Shown here one piece after another: positions 23,850 through 33,400 of a stretch of 64,000 nucleotides of DNA (its first letter is position 1; the number at the start of each line of letters is the position of its first letter). Position numbers and translations under genes: made by a program. The notes below the pieces were generated by a model that was not told the DNA's origin, did not search any database, and saw nothing but the letters and a program-made list of their open reading frames with translations. The DNA is from Bryobacterales bacterium (GTDB lineage: Bacteria; Acidobacteriota; Terriglobia; Bryobacterales; Bryobacteraceae). Location: assembly GCA_003135055.1 (NCBI GenBank), contig PLDF01000359.1, positions 940-64,939 on the forward strand. Reading direction: 5' to 3'.

Positions 23850-24740
23850 TTATGCGCGCCGGAAGATCTGCGCCTGCACTCTGCGGGGCGTCGGGAAGGT
23901 CCCGGAAATGTGGTCCTGCCACGTCAAGCTCTCTTCATCCGCCAGGCACCAAAGTTGTCCCACCACGGTGCACAGGCTGAGGCACGATCCCGCGAAACGC
24001 AGTACCCGTTGTTTGCGTTCGAGCGGGAAGCCGTCAAAAGTGGTCAAACGCAAACCCGTCCACCGCATTCCGGCGGAATCGGCGCCCAGCAGGGCCCACG
24101 TGAGCCCATAAGTGAAGCCCACCAGCAGCAGTGCGCCGGCGAAAACCAACAGGTTGATGCGATTCCAGGTGAATTCGCCGCCCATCGCGAAAAATGCCGC
24201 TAGAAACAGGGTATATCCAACCAGCGCCATGGCCCAATCGAGCGCCGCGGCGACCGCGCGGTGGAGCGTAGTCGCCACCGGCGAGTCGCAGGAAACCACG
24301 GCCTCAACCGTGGTGGTCAGGGTACGCGGCGTGGCCGGCTGAGGCGGCATGAAATCGAGCAGACCCTGACCTTCCGGCGCGCGGCGGCGGCGGTTAGCCG
24401 TTCTGGGCTTTACCGGAGCTTTGGACACTGCCTTCTCCGGAGCGGGCTTATGCGGGGTGGTCTTGCGCGGGGTAGGAATCAGCGGAGCGTACTCCGCAAA
24501 CTGGATTACGTTCGATTGCCGGTCCGGGAACAGCGGCTGCTGCACCGCGCGGACGATCGGCCGGCGCGCTTCCGGCGAATCGGCCACCGCGGCCCGCGCA
24601 TCCGGCTGGAATTTCGCCGCCAAGGCGCCTTCGGTACGAACCATGGCGAATTCGCCGTTCAGCGTATCGCCCGGCCGCCGCCCGCACTTGCGGCAGCGGT
24701 CTTCTTCGTTGTTTCGCGATCCACAAAAACTGCACGTCAT
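23850..24740 (-). CDS. RDD-family membrane protein with N-terminal zinc ribbon
   Basis: 296 residues. The N-terminus has a four-Cys ribbon (CSFCGSRNNEEDRCRKCGRR), followed by a 100-residue linker rich in Pro, Lys and Arg. An RDD domain with three or four membrane helices starts near residue 165 (ALDWAMALVGYTLFLAAFFA). GMRWTGLRLTTFDG is the family's usual loop. RDD proteins are poorly understood; a few act as ion transporters. It is divergent from lptD (57 bases apart) and precedes pgi. The first ATG fits the ribbon exactly. Confidence 0.88.
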   Translation of the reverse strand: MTCSFCGSRNNEEDRCRKCGRRPGDTLNGEFAMVRTEGALAAKFQPDARAAVADSPEARRPIVRAVQQPLFPDRQSNVIQFAEYAPLIPTPRKTTPHKPAPEKAVSKAPVKPRTANRRRRAPEGQGLLDFMPPQPATPRTLTTTVEAVVSCDSPVATTLHRAVAAALDWAMALVGYTLFLAAFFAMGGEFTWNRINLLVFAGALLLVGFTYGLTWALLGADSAGMRWTGLRLTTFDGFPLERKQRVLRFAGSCLSLCTVVGQLWCLADEESLTWQDHISGTFPTPRRVQAQIFRRA

Positions 24741-24796
24741 ACTGGCACACCTGTTGCCGCCAAGGCCACAACCCGATGTGCTAACTTTGGCGTTTT

Positions 24797-27352
24797 ATGC
24801 ACTCGCCGCAAAGCTCCCTCCAATTTCTTAACACAACCCGTTTGCGTTGTCACCAGGAATCTTCGAGTGTTACGTATGTTTTCTCCCTTAGCGTACTGTT
24901 GGCACTGGTTTTAGGTCACACGGCCTCGGCGCAGCAAGCTGCCGGAGTCACTCAAAATATACCGGCGCCGGGCACTCAAAATCCGGTCTCCGCCGGTTCG
25001 CCGCCGGTACCCGACCATAAGAGCTTGCCCGTGAACGAGTGGTATGTGAAGTCACTTATCCAGCAAACTGACGGGAAGGTTCACCATCTTGAGGGTGGCG
25101 CCGTGGTTGAGAACAACGCCATGCTGGTAAAGGCGGAGGAAATCGACTACGACGAGGAGACGGGCATACTCACGGCCCGCGGCAACGTTTACTACCACGA
25201 CTTCGACCACAACGAGCAGCTCTGGTGCGATGAGCTGGAGTACAACACCGACACCGAGATCGGCCACTTTTACGGCCACTTACGTGGCGAATCCATGCCC
25301 AAGGTGGTGGTGCGCAAGGGCATCTTGAGCGGCAACAGTCCGTTCCACTTCGAGGGCGAGTGGGCCGAGCGGGTGTGGGTCAAAGACGATCCCAAGTACA
25401 TTTTGCACGACGGCTGGATTACCAATTGCAAAATGCCCAATCCGTGGTGGCGCATGAAGGGGCGGAAATTCGATATCATTCCCTACGACCGGGCCATCGC
25501 TTACCATAGTAAGTTCTTCCTGAAGAACTTTCCCCTCCTCATCTTCCCGATGCCCTTCTATCACTCGCTCAAGAAGGAGCCTCGCAAGAGCGGCTTCCTG
25601 TTTCCGAACATCGTGCCGCGCTCGCAGCGCGGATTTATGGTGGGGCTAGGGTATTACTGGGCCATCAACCGCAGTTACGATCTGACTTACCGGTTTCTGG
25701 ATTACAACACCAACGCCTTGGGCCATCATGTGGATTTTCGCGGCAAGCCGTGGAAGGGCGCCGACTTCGATTTCATTATGATGGGAATACAGGATGAAGG
25801 CGGCGACCCCAGTACCGGAAGTCCGGCGGTGAGCGGCCAGCCCGGCAGCGCAACTCCAAGGCAGCGCTACAGCGGCGTAAATCTGTACTTCACGGGCAAG
25901 GCCGACTTGGGCGACGGATGGATGGCGAATAGCCTGGTGGATTACATCTCTTCGTTCCGGTTCAAGCAGGAATGGGCGGAATCGTACAACGACGCCATCG
26001 GCGCCGAGATCCATGCCGTGGCGTACGTCAAGAAGGATTTTTCGTACTACACGTTCGACGTGGCGGCGTCGCGTACCGAGAACTTCCAAAATCAGGAAAT
26101 ACAGATCAATAATCCGGCGCCGCCGGGCGCGGAGGTTTCCTACAGTTATCTGCGCGACGCCGTAATCATCCACAAGCTGCCGGAAGTGGATTTCGACGGC
26201 CGCAGCCGGAGAATCCGGAAAAATCTTCCGGTGTGGATTTCCTTCGATTCGTCGGCGGGATTGTACTACCGCCTGGAGCCGATCTTCGAAAATACCACGA
26301 CCCTGGTAAACACGTTCCAAACCAGCCAGTTCACGCCGCGGCTGCGCTTCGCGCCGCGCGTCTGGACGGCGCTGCACTGGCTGGGCATCAATTTTACTCC
26401 CAGCCTGGGCCTCGATGAAACCTTTTACGGCGAAAGCCAAAACGTTCAACTAGACCCTACTTATAACCAGCTCTTCTATCACGTTCAGAACTCCAGCATT
26501 GCCCGCAACGCGCACGATTTCACGCTGGACATCGCGCTGCCTTCGCTGGAGAGGGTCTTCAACAAGAAGACGTTTCTAGGCGACAAATTGAAGCATGTCA
26601 TCGAGCCGCGGGTCACTTATAAATATCTCAGCGGCATTGGAACCGATTTCGACCGCTTCATCCGCTTCGACGAAACCGATTTGCTGGCCAACACCAATGA
26701 GCTGGCGCTCTCATTGACGAACCGGATATACGCCAAGCGCGGCGACACTGTGCAGGAGATCTTCACCTGGGAGCTGATGCAGAAGCGCTATTTCAACCCG
26801 ACCTTCGGCGGCGCGCTGCTGGCCGGGCAGCGCAACGTATTCGAGGCAACCGCGGACATAACCGCGTACGCGTTTCTGACGGGCCCGCGGACCTATTCGC
26901 CGGTGGCGTCGATTCTGCGCGCGAACCCCATCGCCGGATTGACTTTTCAGTGGCAGGCCGACTACGACCCGCTGTATCACCGCGTCGTGGACAGCTCGGT
27001 TGAAGTGGGTTACCGATGGAAGAATAAGTACTATGCCAACGCCGCCGACAACGAAGTCCACAGCAATCCGCTGCTGACGCCCTATGCCGACCAGTATCGC
27101 GTAACCGCCGGCATTGGCGACCCCCAGCGCCGCGGATGGAACGTGGCGGCCAGCGTGGCCTACGACGTCCGGCAGAATCAATTGCAGTATGCCGCCTCGC
27201 AGGTCACGTATAACACCGATTGCTGCGGCTTCAACGTGGAATACCGGCGCATCAACGCCGGGCTGCGGGACGAATCCCAGATCTCCTGGTCGTTTGCGAT
27301 CTCGAACGTGGGGACCTTCGGAACGCTAAAGAAACAGGACCGGCTGTTCTAA
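24797..27352 (+). CDS. lptD: LPS-assembly outer-membrane protein LptD
   Basis: 851 residues. An N-terminal signal (VTYVFSLSVLLALVLGHTAS) is followed by an OstA/LptA-like beta-jellyroll (about 90-230: VENNAMLVKAEEIDYDEETG, ARGNVYYHDF). The large C-terminal barrel starts near residue 270 (KSGFLFPNIVPRSQRGFMVG) and ends with RDESQISWSFAISNVGTFG. LptD inserts lipopolysaccharide into the outer leaflet with LptE. Its presence shows the host has an LPS-type outer membrane. The exact start is uncertain within about 25 codons because the N-terminal segment is long. Confidence 0.93.
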   Translation: MHSPQSSLQFLNTTRLRCHQESSSVTYVFSLSVLLALVLGHTASAQQAAGVTQNIPAPGTQNPVSAGSPPVPDHKSLPVNEWYVKSLIQQTDGKVHHLEGGAVVENNAMLVKAEEIDYDEETGILTARGNVYYHDFDHNEQLWCDELEYNTDTEIGHFYGHLRGESMPKVVVRKGILSGNSPFHFEGEWAERVWVKDDPKYILHDGWITNCKMPNPWWRMKGRKFDIIPYDRAIAYHSKFFLKNFPLLIFPMPFYHSLKKEPRKSGFLFPNIVPRSQRGFMVGLGYYWAINRSYDLTYRFLDYNTNALGHHVDFRGKPWKGADFDFIMMGIQDEGGDPSTGSPAVSGQPGSATPRQRYSGVNLYFTGKADLGDGWMANSLVDYISSFRFKQEWAESYNDAIGAEIHAVAYVKKDFSYYTFDVAASRTENFQNQEIQINNPAPPGAEVSYSYLRDAVIIHKLPEVDFDGRSRRIRKNLPVWISFDSSAGLYYRLEPIFENTTTLVNTFQTSQFTPRLRFAPRVWTALHWLGINFTPSLGLDETFYGESQNVQLDPTYNQLFYHVQNSSIARNAHDFTLDIALPSLERVFNKKTFLGDKLKHVIEPRVTYKYLSGIGTDFDRFIRFDETDLLANTNELALSLTNRIYAKRGDTVQEIFTWELMQKRYFNPTFGGALLAGQRNVFEATADITAYAFLTGPRTYSPVASILRANPIAGLTFQWQADYDPLYHRVVDSSVEVGYRWKNKYYANAADNEVHSNPLLTPYADQYRVTAGIGDPQRRGWNVAASVAYDVRQNQLQYAASQVTYNTDCCGFNVEYRRINAGLRDESQISWSFAISNVGTFGTLKKQDRLF

Positions 27353-27449
27353 CCAGGGTTAGTATTGCCGGAATAACCAAAGACATCTTGAGCGCCGGTT
27401 CCCGTCGTGGCACCTTCAAATGGTGCCTGACAGAAAGCGAGCAGCGTTG

Positions 27450-27860
27450 ATGGAGACCCAGCTTCAAGAAGAAAGAATCGTCACAAATGGCGAGCGCGAA
27501 CGGCGGATCAAGCGGCGCTTCCATATCGCGGAGGACGTGCGCTATAAGATGCTTTATGGCCAGCGTCTCGCGGAAACCGGTTCCGGAAAGACCATGAACA
27601 TCTCAAGCGGGGGCGTCTGGTTCACTACCGAAGCCATGCTCACCTCGGGCATGCCCATTGAGATCTCGATGACCTGGCCGGTGCTTTTGAACGATTCCTG
27701 CCCTATGAAACTGATGATTTACGGCTGCGTTGTGAGAAGCAACGACAAAAGCGCCGCCGTGGCCATCGAACGCTACGAATTCCGCACCCAGGGGCGTTCC
27801 CTGCAGGCGCAGCCGGGCGCTATCGCCGCCTCGGCGTTGGAACAGCGCGCACACGCCTAA
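27450..27860 (+). CDS. PilZ-domain protein
   Basis: 136 residues from the ATG at 27450, 97 bases after lptD. The basic motif RRIKRRFHI, near residue 20, and the later SSGGVWFTTE fit the PilZ pattern RxxxR...(D/N)xSxxG, which binds cyclic di-GMP; here NISSGG takes the second place. The rest is a beta-barrel (IEISMTWPVLL, LMIYGCVVRS, AVAIERYEF). It is probably a one-domain c-di-GMP receptor. The missing Asp in the second motif (Asn instead) is common and compatible with binding. Its target is not known. Confidence 0.85.
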   Translation: METQLQEERIVTNGERERRIKRRFHIAEDVRYKMLYGQRLAETGSGKTMNISSGGVWFTTEAMLTSGMPIEISMTWPVLLNDSCPMKLMIYGCVVRSNDKSAAVAIERYEFRTQGRSLQAQPGAIAASALEQRAHA

Positions 27861-27917
27861 GAGCCAGCCAGTCCGGCTTTGGCCCCCCAACTGCTTAGTA
27901 GCAGGTTGGAGGACGTC

Positions 27918-28067
27918 ATGCTCTGGACGATTTTTGTGGTTCTGCTGGTGTTGTGGCTATTAGGGGTGGTATCCGCTTATACGCTCGGCGGCTTCATCCA
28001 CATTCTGCTGATTGTGGCCATCGCCATCCTTTGTATTCAGTTGATTGCGGGGCGGCGCGCAGTTTAA
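27918..28067 (+). CDS. small two-helix membrane protein (lmo0937 type)
   Basis: 49 residues: MLWTIFVVLLVLWLLGVVSA, a short YTLGGFIH turn, and ILLIVAIAILCIQLIAGRR. This is the pattern of a widespread family of tiny membrane proteins (lmo0937-like). TTGGAGG stands 6 bases before the ATG. An in-frame ATG 13 codons upstream is less likely. The function is unknown; relatives often sit near stress genes. Confidence 0.85.
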   Translation: MLWTIFVVLLVLWLLGVVSAYTLGGFIHILLIVAIAILCIQLIAGRRAV

Positions 28068-28153
28068 GCGGACGCAAACGCGACTTCATGTAGCGCCTGC
28101 TAAAAGCCCGCGGCTGCAGATTCTAGATTCCGGTCATTTCAGACGTGACGTAG

Positions 28154-28181
28154 GACAGACGATCGTTCTTTGTCGTCTGTC
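28154..28181. repeat. palindrome family A copy
   Basis: GACAGACG/CGTCTGTC arms followed by the family tail TGGCGGCCGTACTTTAGCG. Confidence 0.85.
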
Positions 28182-28213
28182 TGGCGGCCGTACTTTAGCG
28201 AAGCATGAACAGG

Positions 28214-28397
28214 GTCGAAAAACCATCCCGAACATCCGGGAATCCCCCGAGCCTCGCGGAGGTTTTTCATGAAGTTTCGCGGGCGGAACGCCCATCCCAA
28301 CAGAGGTCGAAAAACCACCTGGCACATCGGGGAATATTCCCCGGGCTCGCCGGGTTTTTCATGAAATTTTGCGGCCGAAGGCCCTGGGCAACAGACC
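28214..28397 (+). repeat. two tandem 92-base units with GTCGAAAAACC starts
   Basis: Each unit runs GTCGAAAAACC, a CAT/CCGGG/GGGAAT middle, GGTTTTTCATGAA, then a GCGG-CCC end (28214-28305 and 28306-28397). Within each unit GAAAAACC pairs with GGTTTTTC, giving a hairpin of about 60 bases. The units agree at most positions but not all, so the duplication is old. The stretch 28068-28428 holds no gene. Confidence 0.8.
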
Positions 28398-28417
28398 ACG
28401 AAAGGCCGATGGTCTGT
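28391..28417. repeat. palindrome family B copy
   Basis: ACAGACCA/TGGTCTGT arms followed by CCTAC, directly after the 92-base tandem repeat. Confidence 0.85.
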
Positions 28418-28428
28418 CCTACAACCAA

Positions 28429-29790
28429 CTATTTGATTCGCACGCCAACCGGCTTGCCGGATGGCACGTCGTCGAGTTCGAGAATGCCGGTAGGGTCGGC
28501 GGCGAATTCGGCCATCTCTTCATCGTCCACTTCCACTTGATAGACTCGCTTCGGATCGAGGCCCACGATGAACACGGGCTGCGCCTCCTCCAGATTGACT
28601 TGAAACTTGCCTGAGGTCTTGCCGAAGCAGATCACGGCTTCGGTCAGGTCCATCTGGCTGGGCGGGCGTTGCGGATCGATCGCGGTTACGCGGCCGTCGC
28701 CGAACGACTGCATTACGCCGTCGAAGTGGCCGAACCATTCGGCGGAATCTTCCCAATCGGAGCGGATAAAAAGGCGGCCGAACTCCGGCGCGTAAAACAC
28801 CAGCGGCACGTGGTAGTAACTCAAGCCAGGCTGATAGGGGTTCGCCCAGAGGAATTCGTAGGGCGTGCCGAAGGCGGAACGCATCAGGTATTTATCGTGC
28901 ATCAGCCAGCCCTGCAGCACCTGGGTCTCGGCGGCGTTGGCGTCGTAAGCCACCATGGCCAGCTCGGCCGCGCGGGAAAGGGCGGCCAACCGCAGATCCG
29001 GCTCGCCGGGCTTGCTCTCGGCGCCGATGAAATAATCGTTCTCCGGCGCCTGGTAAGCCGCGGGATAGTAGCTGAGCAGGTGCTCGATGGGATACTCCTT
29101 GAAGAAGCGCGGATTGCTTTCGCGCAGATCGAGCTTGACGTTGTCCTGAATGGCGTGCAGCAGCTCGTAAAGCGCATAGGCGTCGTCGCGGGAGACGATG
29201 TGCCTCCCGTCCTTCAGCGCGGGCGCAATTTTTCCATCCCACCATTGGTGGATTAGACGCTCCAGCTCGCGCGGCGGCGTATCGGGGAAATCGTCGAAGA
29301 GCGCCACGGCGGCCAGCGCGCGGGACCGGGCGGCGGCCATGCCGGCATCGGCGGCGGAATCGGTCATGCGCCGGGAGAGACGCGCGGCGAAATTCTGCCG
29401 CTCCGCGTCGCTCAGCAGATCCTGGCACCAGTCGTAGACCAGCGCCATCTGCCGCAGATCGGCGTCCGGGCCGAGCGCCCAGGCGATGGCTTTGCGTCCC
29501 GCGGGCTTGTCGCCGGCCACCTGGTAATACAGCGCGCCCGCGAATCCGGGCTCGGGCATGGCGGCGCCGCCTGCCATCAGGGTTTCGAACTGCTCCCAGC
29601 GCAGCGAGGTGCGTTCCCGCTCGCGGCGAAGCAGGCGAAGGCGGGCGGGGCGCAGAAAGAGCCGCGGGTGCGCGGTGGAAACCACGATGGGGTCGGCGGC
29701 GGGCGCCGCGGATTGAGCCTGCGGCCTTAATTGGACCTGCCCCAGGGCCACCGCCGCGGCGCAGACTGCAAGAACCAAAACGGCCTTCAT
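28429..29790 (-). CDS. secreted, mostly helical protein, possible polysaccharide-lyase-like fold
   Basis: 453 residues from the ATG at 29790. The signal peptide is MKAVLVLAVCAAAVALGQ. The part from 40 to about 300 is almost all helix (HPRLFLRPARLRLLRRERER, LVYDWCQDLLSDAERQNFAA), with HPRLF and VYDWCQD resembling alpha/alpha-toroid lyases such as heparinase or alginate lyase. The C-terminal part (SYYHVPLVFYAP, FIRSDWEDSAEWFGHFDGVM) is beta-rich and also recalls heparinase II/III-type proteins. The catalytic set cannot be assigned by eye, so this is only a fold-level guess. The upstream in-frame extension has no signal peptide and was not used. Confidence 0.7.
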   Translation of the reverse strand: MKAVLVLAVCAAAVALGQVQLRPQAQSAAPAADPIVVSTAHPRLFLRPARLRLLRRERERTSLRWEQFETLMAGGAAMPEPGFAGALYYQVAGDKPAGRKAIAWALGPDADLRQMALVYDWCQDLLSDAERQNFAARLSRRMTDSAADAGMAAARSRALAAVALFDDFPDTPPRELERLIHQWWDGKIAPALKDGRHIVSRDDAYALYELLHAIQDNVKLDLRESNPRFFKEYPIEHLLSYYPAAYQAPENDYFIGAESKPGEPDLRLAALSRAAELAMVAYDANAAETQVLQGWLMHDKYLMRSAFGTPYEFLWANPYQPGLSYYHVPLVFYAPEFGRLFIRSDWEDSAEWFGHFDGVMQSFGDGRVTAIDPQRPPSQMDLTEAVICFGKTSGKFQVNLEEAQPVFIVGLDPKRVYQVEVDDEEMAEFAADPTGILELDDVPSGKPVGVRIK

Positions 29791-30425
29791 GGAACTGATT
29801 GTGTCATAGGGACACAGGGCGCGCCCAGCGCTCCCCACGACGGCAACCAAATTATGCAGAAAATATATGATTTTAAATGACTTGTATCCATTGACACTTG
29901 GCTCTGCGATTGCTATTTCTAGTTGTGAATCGACGCAGTAACCTCTTAAATCTGCCCTCTGCTGCAATAGGCAGGAGGAAGAGGAGTGAGCCGAAAGACA
30001 GCGTGCTTGCGGGAGCCGATGTTGCAGGATTGAAGCTCACTAGTCTTCCTTTGTTGGTTGCATGCAGAGGGGCTTTTTGTACTTGACGGCTTTTATACGA
30101 TGGCGTTTTTATACGAACTCACCGGAGGATCTAGGTAGCGGTAGTTGTTTGGTCGCTTCTGGTCAGGAAGTTTGGACGCGGAACTGACCAGGGGCGTACG
30201 AGTCTTAATTTCATAACCAGACAGCCCGACGCCGGGTCCCAGCCCACACCCAGGGCGAGCCGCATCGGATCGAGTCCCGAAAGTCTTGGGGCCGGTCCGG
30301 TGCGGTTTTTTCTTGTAACGCCGGCGGTCTTGCCGCCGGTGATGGTCGGCGCGGCCTGTGGGACAGGCCTCCTGGCCTGTCGTTCCCGATAACAACAGCG
30401 AAGAAGACAGGCCGGGAGGCCTGTC
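29791..30425. other. intergenic region; 3' half rich in repeats
   Basis: Nothing coding is supported. 30242-30300 repeats the sequence found at 33970-34025 past the second subtilase. 30357-30427 holds two related palindromes (listed separately). The 5' part (29791-30150) is AT-richer than its surroundings and shows no recognisable feature. Confidence 0.5.
30242..30300. repeat. segment shared downstream of both subtilase genes (copy 1)
   Basis: CCCACACCCAGGGCGAGCCG, then CATCGGATCGAGT and GGGGCC. This closely matches 33970-34025, which lies just past the stop side of the intergenic gap between the two subtilases. Confidence 0.7.
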
Positions 30426-30427
30426 TT
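30357..30427. repeat. two GACAGGCC palindromes, the second covering a stop codon
   Basis: TGTGGGACAGGCCTCCTGGC with CTGTC (30357-30381), then the perfect hairpin AAGACAGGCC/GGCCTGTCTT (30404-30427). The second reaches into the TAA of the S8 protease gene (30426-30428). The same sequence forms the end of the O-antigen ligase gene at 52738-52762. Confidence 0.85.
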
Positions 30428-33400
30428 ACTTCACTGGAATCATGATGGTCTGCGGTGGAGTGGTTGCGGTCTGCGTAGGCGAAGTCTGGCCGCCGATCGC
30501 GATGGTGATCGGCTGGTTGCCCGCGCCGATGCTTGTGGGAACTGTCGCGTTGACCTGATACTCGCCGACAATACCCGGAGCCAGACCGCTGAAGCTCACG
30601 GTAGCCGGTTGGCCGCCAATGGTCACAACGGGCGTGGTAGCGGTGAGCGAGAGCGAAGCTCCCGAGCCGGCCGGTGCGCCGCTTACCTGCGGAACTGTCA
30701 CCGGGCCCAGACCGTTGCAATAGAGAGAGATGATTTGGCCGCGCACCGCGGGGTTGCTGGCCGTGATAGCGTTCGCGTTGATGTCTCTCGCAGCCGCTAT
30801 GTTGCCGTTGGCGAAGAAGCCGGGCGCGGCGCTTTGCAGCGGAATGGTCACGACATTCCCCCGGAAGCCTTCGTCTATCGTGACCTTCATCTGCGCCGAG
30901 CTCTGGCCCGCCAGCTCCCATGGTACGAAGGCGTTCACTTGGTTTGGGGTCACAGAGTAGATATATCCGGGGACGCTGAGGCCCGCCGACGGCACATCGA
31001 AGCTGACGCTGGTGAAATCGAGCTGCAGCGGCAGGCTTCCGTCCGTCGGCGACACCGACGGAGTGGCTACATCGTACAGCAGGTTGTTATCGACGGCGTA
31101 CTTACTGAGAGAGTGCGTATCGAGCAGATTGGATCCGAAGATCGCGATGTAAGATCCCGGCGCGATCTGGCCCTGGAACGTTGCATCGTTGAGCACGCCG
31201 GCCGCGGTAATAGTGGGCTGCGGCACGATGTCCGCGCCGCCCTGGAACGTCTGCCCCGCCGCCGTGATATCGATTGCCGGGGAGCCCGGCGCCGAGCCAA
31301 GAGTCACCTCCGCGTAAGCGAAACCGTACTGGTCGGTGTTACAAGTGACCGACGATGTAGAACTGGCCGGAGTGCAGGCGGGTTCGCCGTTACCATAACT
31401 TAAGAGCGTCAGGCTGCCTCGCGACGGAGCGGAAAACACCACGGGCGCGTTCGCGATGGGAACTCCATACTGGTCGATAATCTGTACCACCAACGATCCG
31501 CCGTCTTGCCCGGGATAACCCCTAACCTCGCCGGAGAGCGGATTGATATTCGCTTTATTGAGCAAACCGTCGCCCACCACAAGCATGTAGGGGATCCGGA
31601 GCGAAGCGCCCGAGCCGCTCAAAACCACCGCGCCCGAGTATTCGCCCGCCACCGGCACGCTTCCGGTAACGCTCACCGTCAGAGTGGCCGAAGCGCCCGC
31701 CGCCAGCGCGATGCTCGATGGCGAGGCAGTGAAGGTGGTTCCGGAAACGGTGCTGTTCGGCGCCACCGCGACCGCCAGCGTCACCGGGCTCGATCCGAAA
31801 TTCGTCACCGTGAAAGTCTTCGCCGCCGGCAGGGCTCCGCCGCTGGTCGCGTAACCAAAGGACGCCGTCGCGGGCTGGACCGAAACGGTGGCGCCGATAG
31901 CCGCGTTGGCGTCCAGTTGGCCGGCGCCCAGCCGCTCCACGTCCACGGGCTCTCCGAAATCGTCGGTAGCGATATTCTGCGCGGCCGAATTCACCACCGA
32001 AGACTTGATCTGAGCCGGCGTCAAGTTCGGATGCGCCTGCTTCACCAGCGCGGCCGCGCCAGCCACGAGCGGCGCGGCTAAGCTGGCGCCATACCCCGCC
32101 ATGTACCGGTTCGAGCTGAACAGCGATTCGCCGCCGATACTCGGGGCTGGGTCGTAACTCTGCGCAGCCGTATACATGCCCCCAGCCGTTATCGCCTCGG
32201 GATCGACCCCGCCGATCGCCACCAGATCGGGCTTGATCAATCCTTCGGGCGTCGGTCCGGACGAGGAATAGCTGGCTAGCTCGTTCACAGTGATTGGCGG
32301 GTTGGTCTCATTCGCCGCATCGTAGCCGGCGATAGTCTGCTCGATTCCGTTGTAATCGATGGTGACGGACCGACCGGGATTCGAATCGATGTAGTTCTTC
32401 AAGTTCACGCCGTCGCCGTTCGAGACCATCACTGTAGGTCCGATGAAATCGGTGGTGATGCCGCCTGGGCCTTCCAGCGTGCCTGAGGGGTCCGTATAGA
32501 AAACAATGCCCGCGGCTCCGGCTGTCTGGGCGTTAATAGCCTGTTGATCGAACGAGCACGTCCCCACTTCGATGAGGGCTATATAACCGTTCAGCGATTC
32601 GGCCGGTAAGGGCGAGCAAGCCGTGCCGCTGTCACCTGTCGCCGTAACGTCAAGCAGAGGCGCAGACATCGCCGCGTACGAAACGGGGGTGGAATCTCCC
32701 GCCAAGGCGACGATCCCGTTAAGATTCGAAGCGGCGCTGGATGAATTGACGCTGACGCTCGGATTGAAGACGTGCGAATTCGTGCTGGCGCCGACCGTGA
32801 TCGCCGAAGGCGCAATCCCCGGGGTGGAGATGGAGTTGGAATACGGGTAATTTTCGCCCAGATTGAAGGTATCGTTGCCGTCGTTCCCCGCCGCTACCAC
32901 TACCACGGTTTTCTGCGCTGCGGCTTCGTACGCCGAGGCCACCGGGTCGTTGGCCGCGCTGGTCGTCGCGATGGCGCCGAAGGAGAGGCTGATCACATCC
33001 ATGCCGTCGGCAACGGCATCGGAGACGGCTTGAATCAAGACGTCGTCGGTGGGGCCGTCGTTCACGCCCGGAGACCCCTGGATCTTGTAATTGCCCAGGA
33101 ATGCTTTCGGGGCCATCCCCGTGAGGCTGACCGCTCCACCGGTGGTGCTGGCCGCGGCGCCGGAATTGGTGAACCCGGCGGCGCAAGACGCTGCCGCCGT
33201 CCCATGGCCGAAGCGGTCCCGAGGGGTGTAATCGTCCGGTTGCGATATAGCCGCTTGATTGATGGTTGCAGGCGGGCATACCTGCTCCGGTTGGCAAGGG
33301 CCGTTATAGAGCGCGAGCTGCTGAATGTAGCTCCGCGCCACGATCACTTTATTATTGGTGTACGCGCTGCAGGTAAACCCGGTGGAGCATTTGGGGAAGC

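Noticed and set aside
28214-28417. CRISPR-like array
   Set aside because: Only two diverged 92-base units, no spacer pattern and no cas genes.
29898-30086. 62-codon plus-strand frame
   Set aside because: No ribosome site and no similarity noticed.
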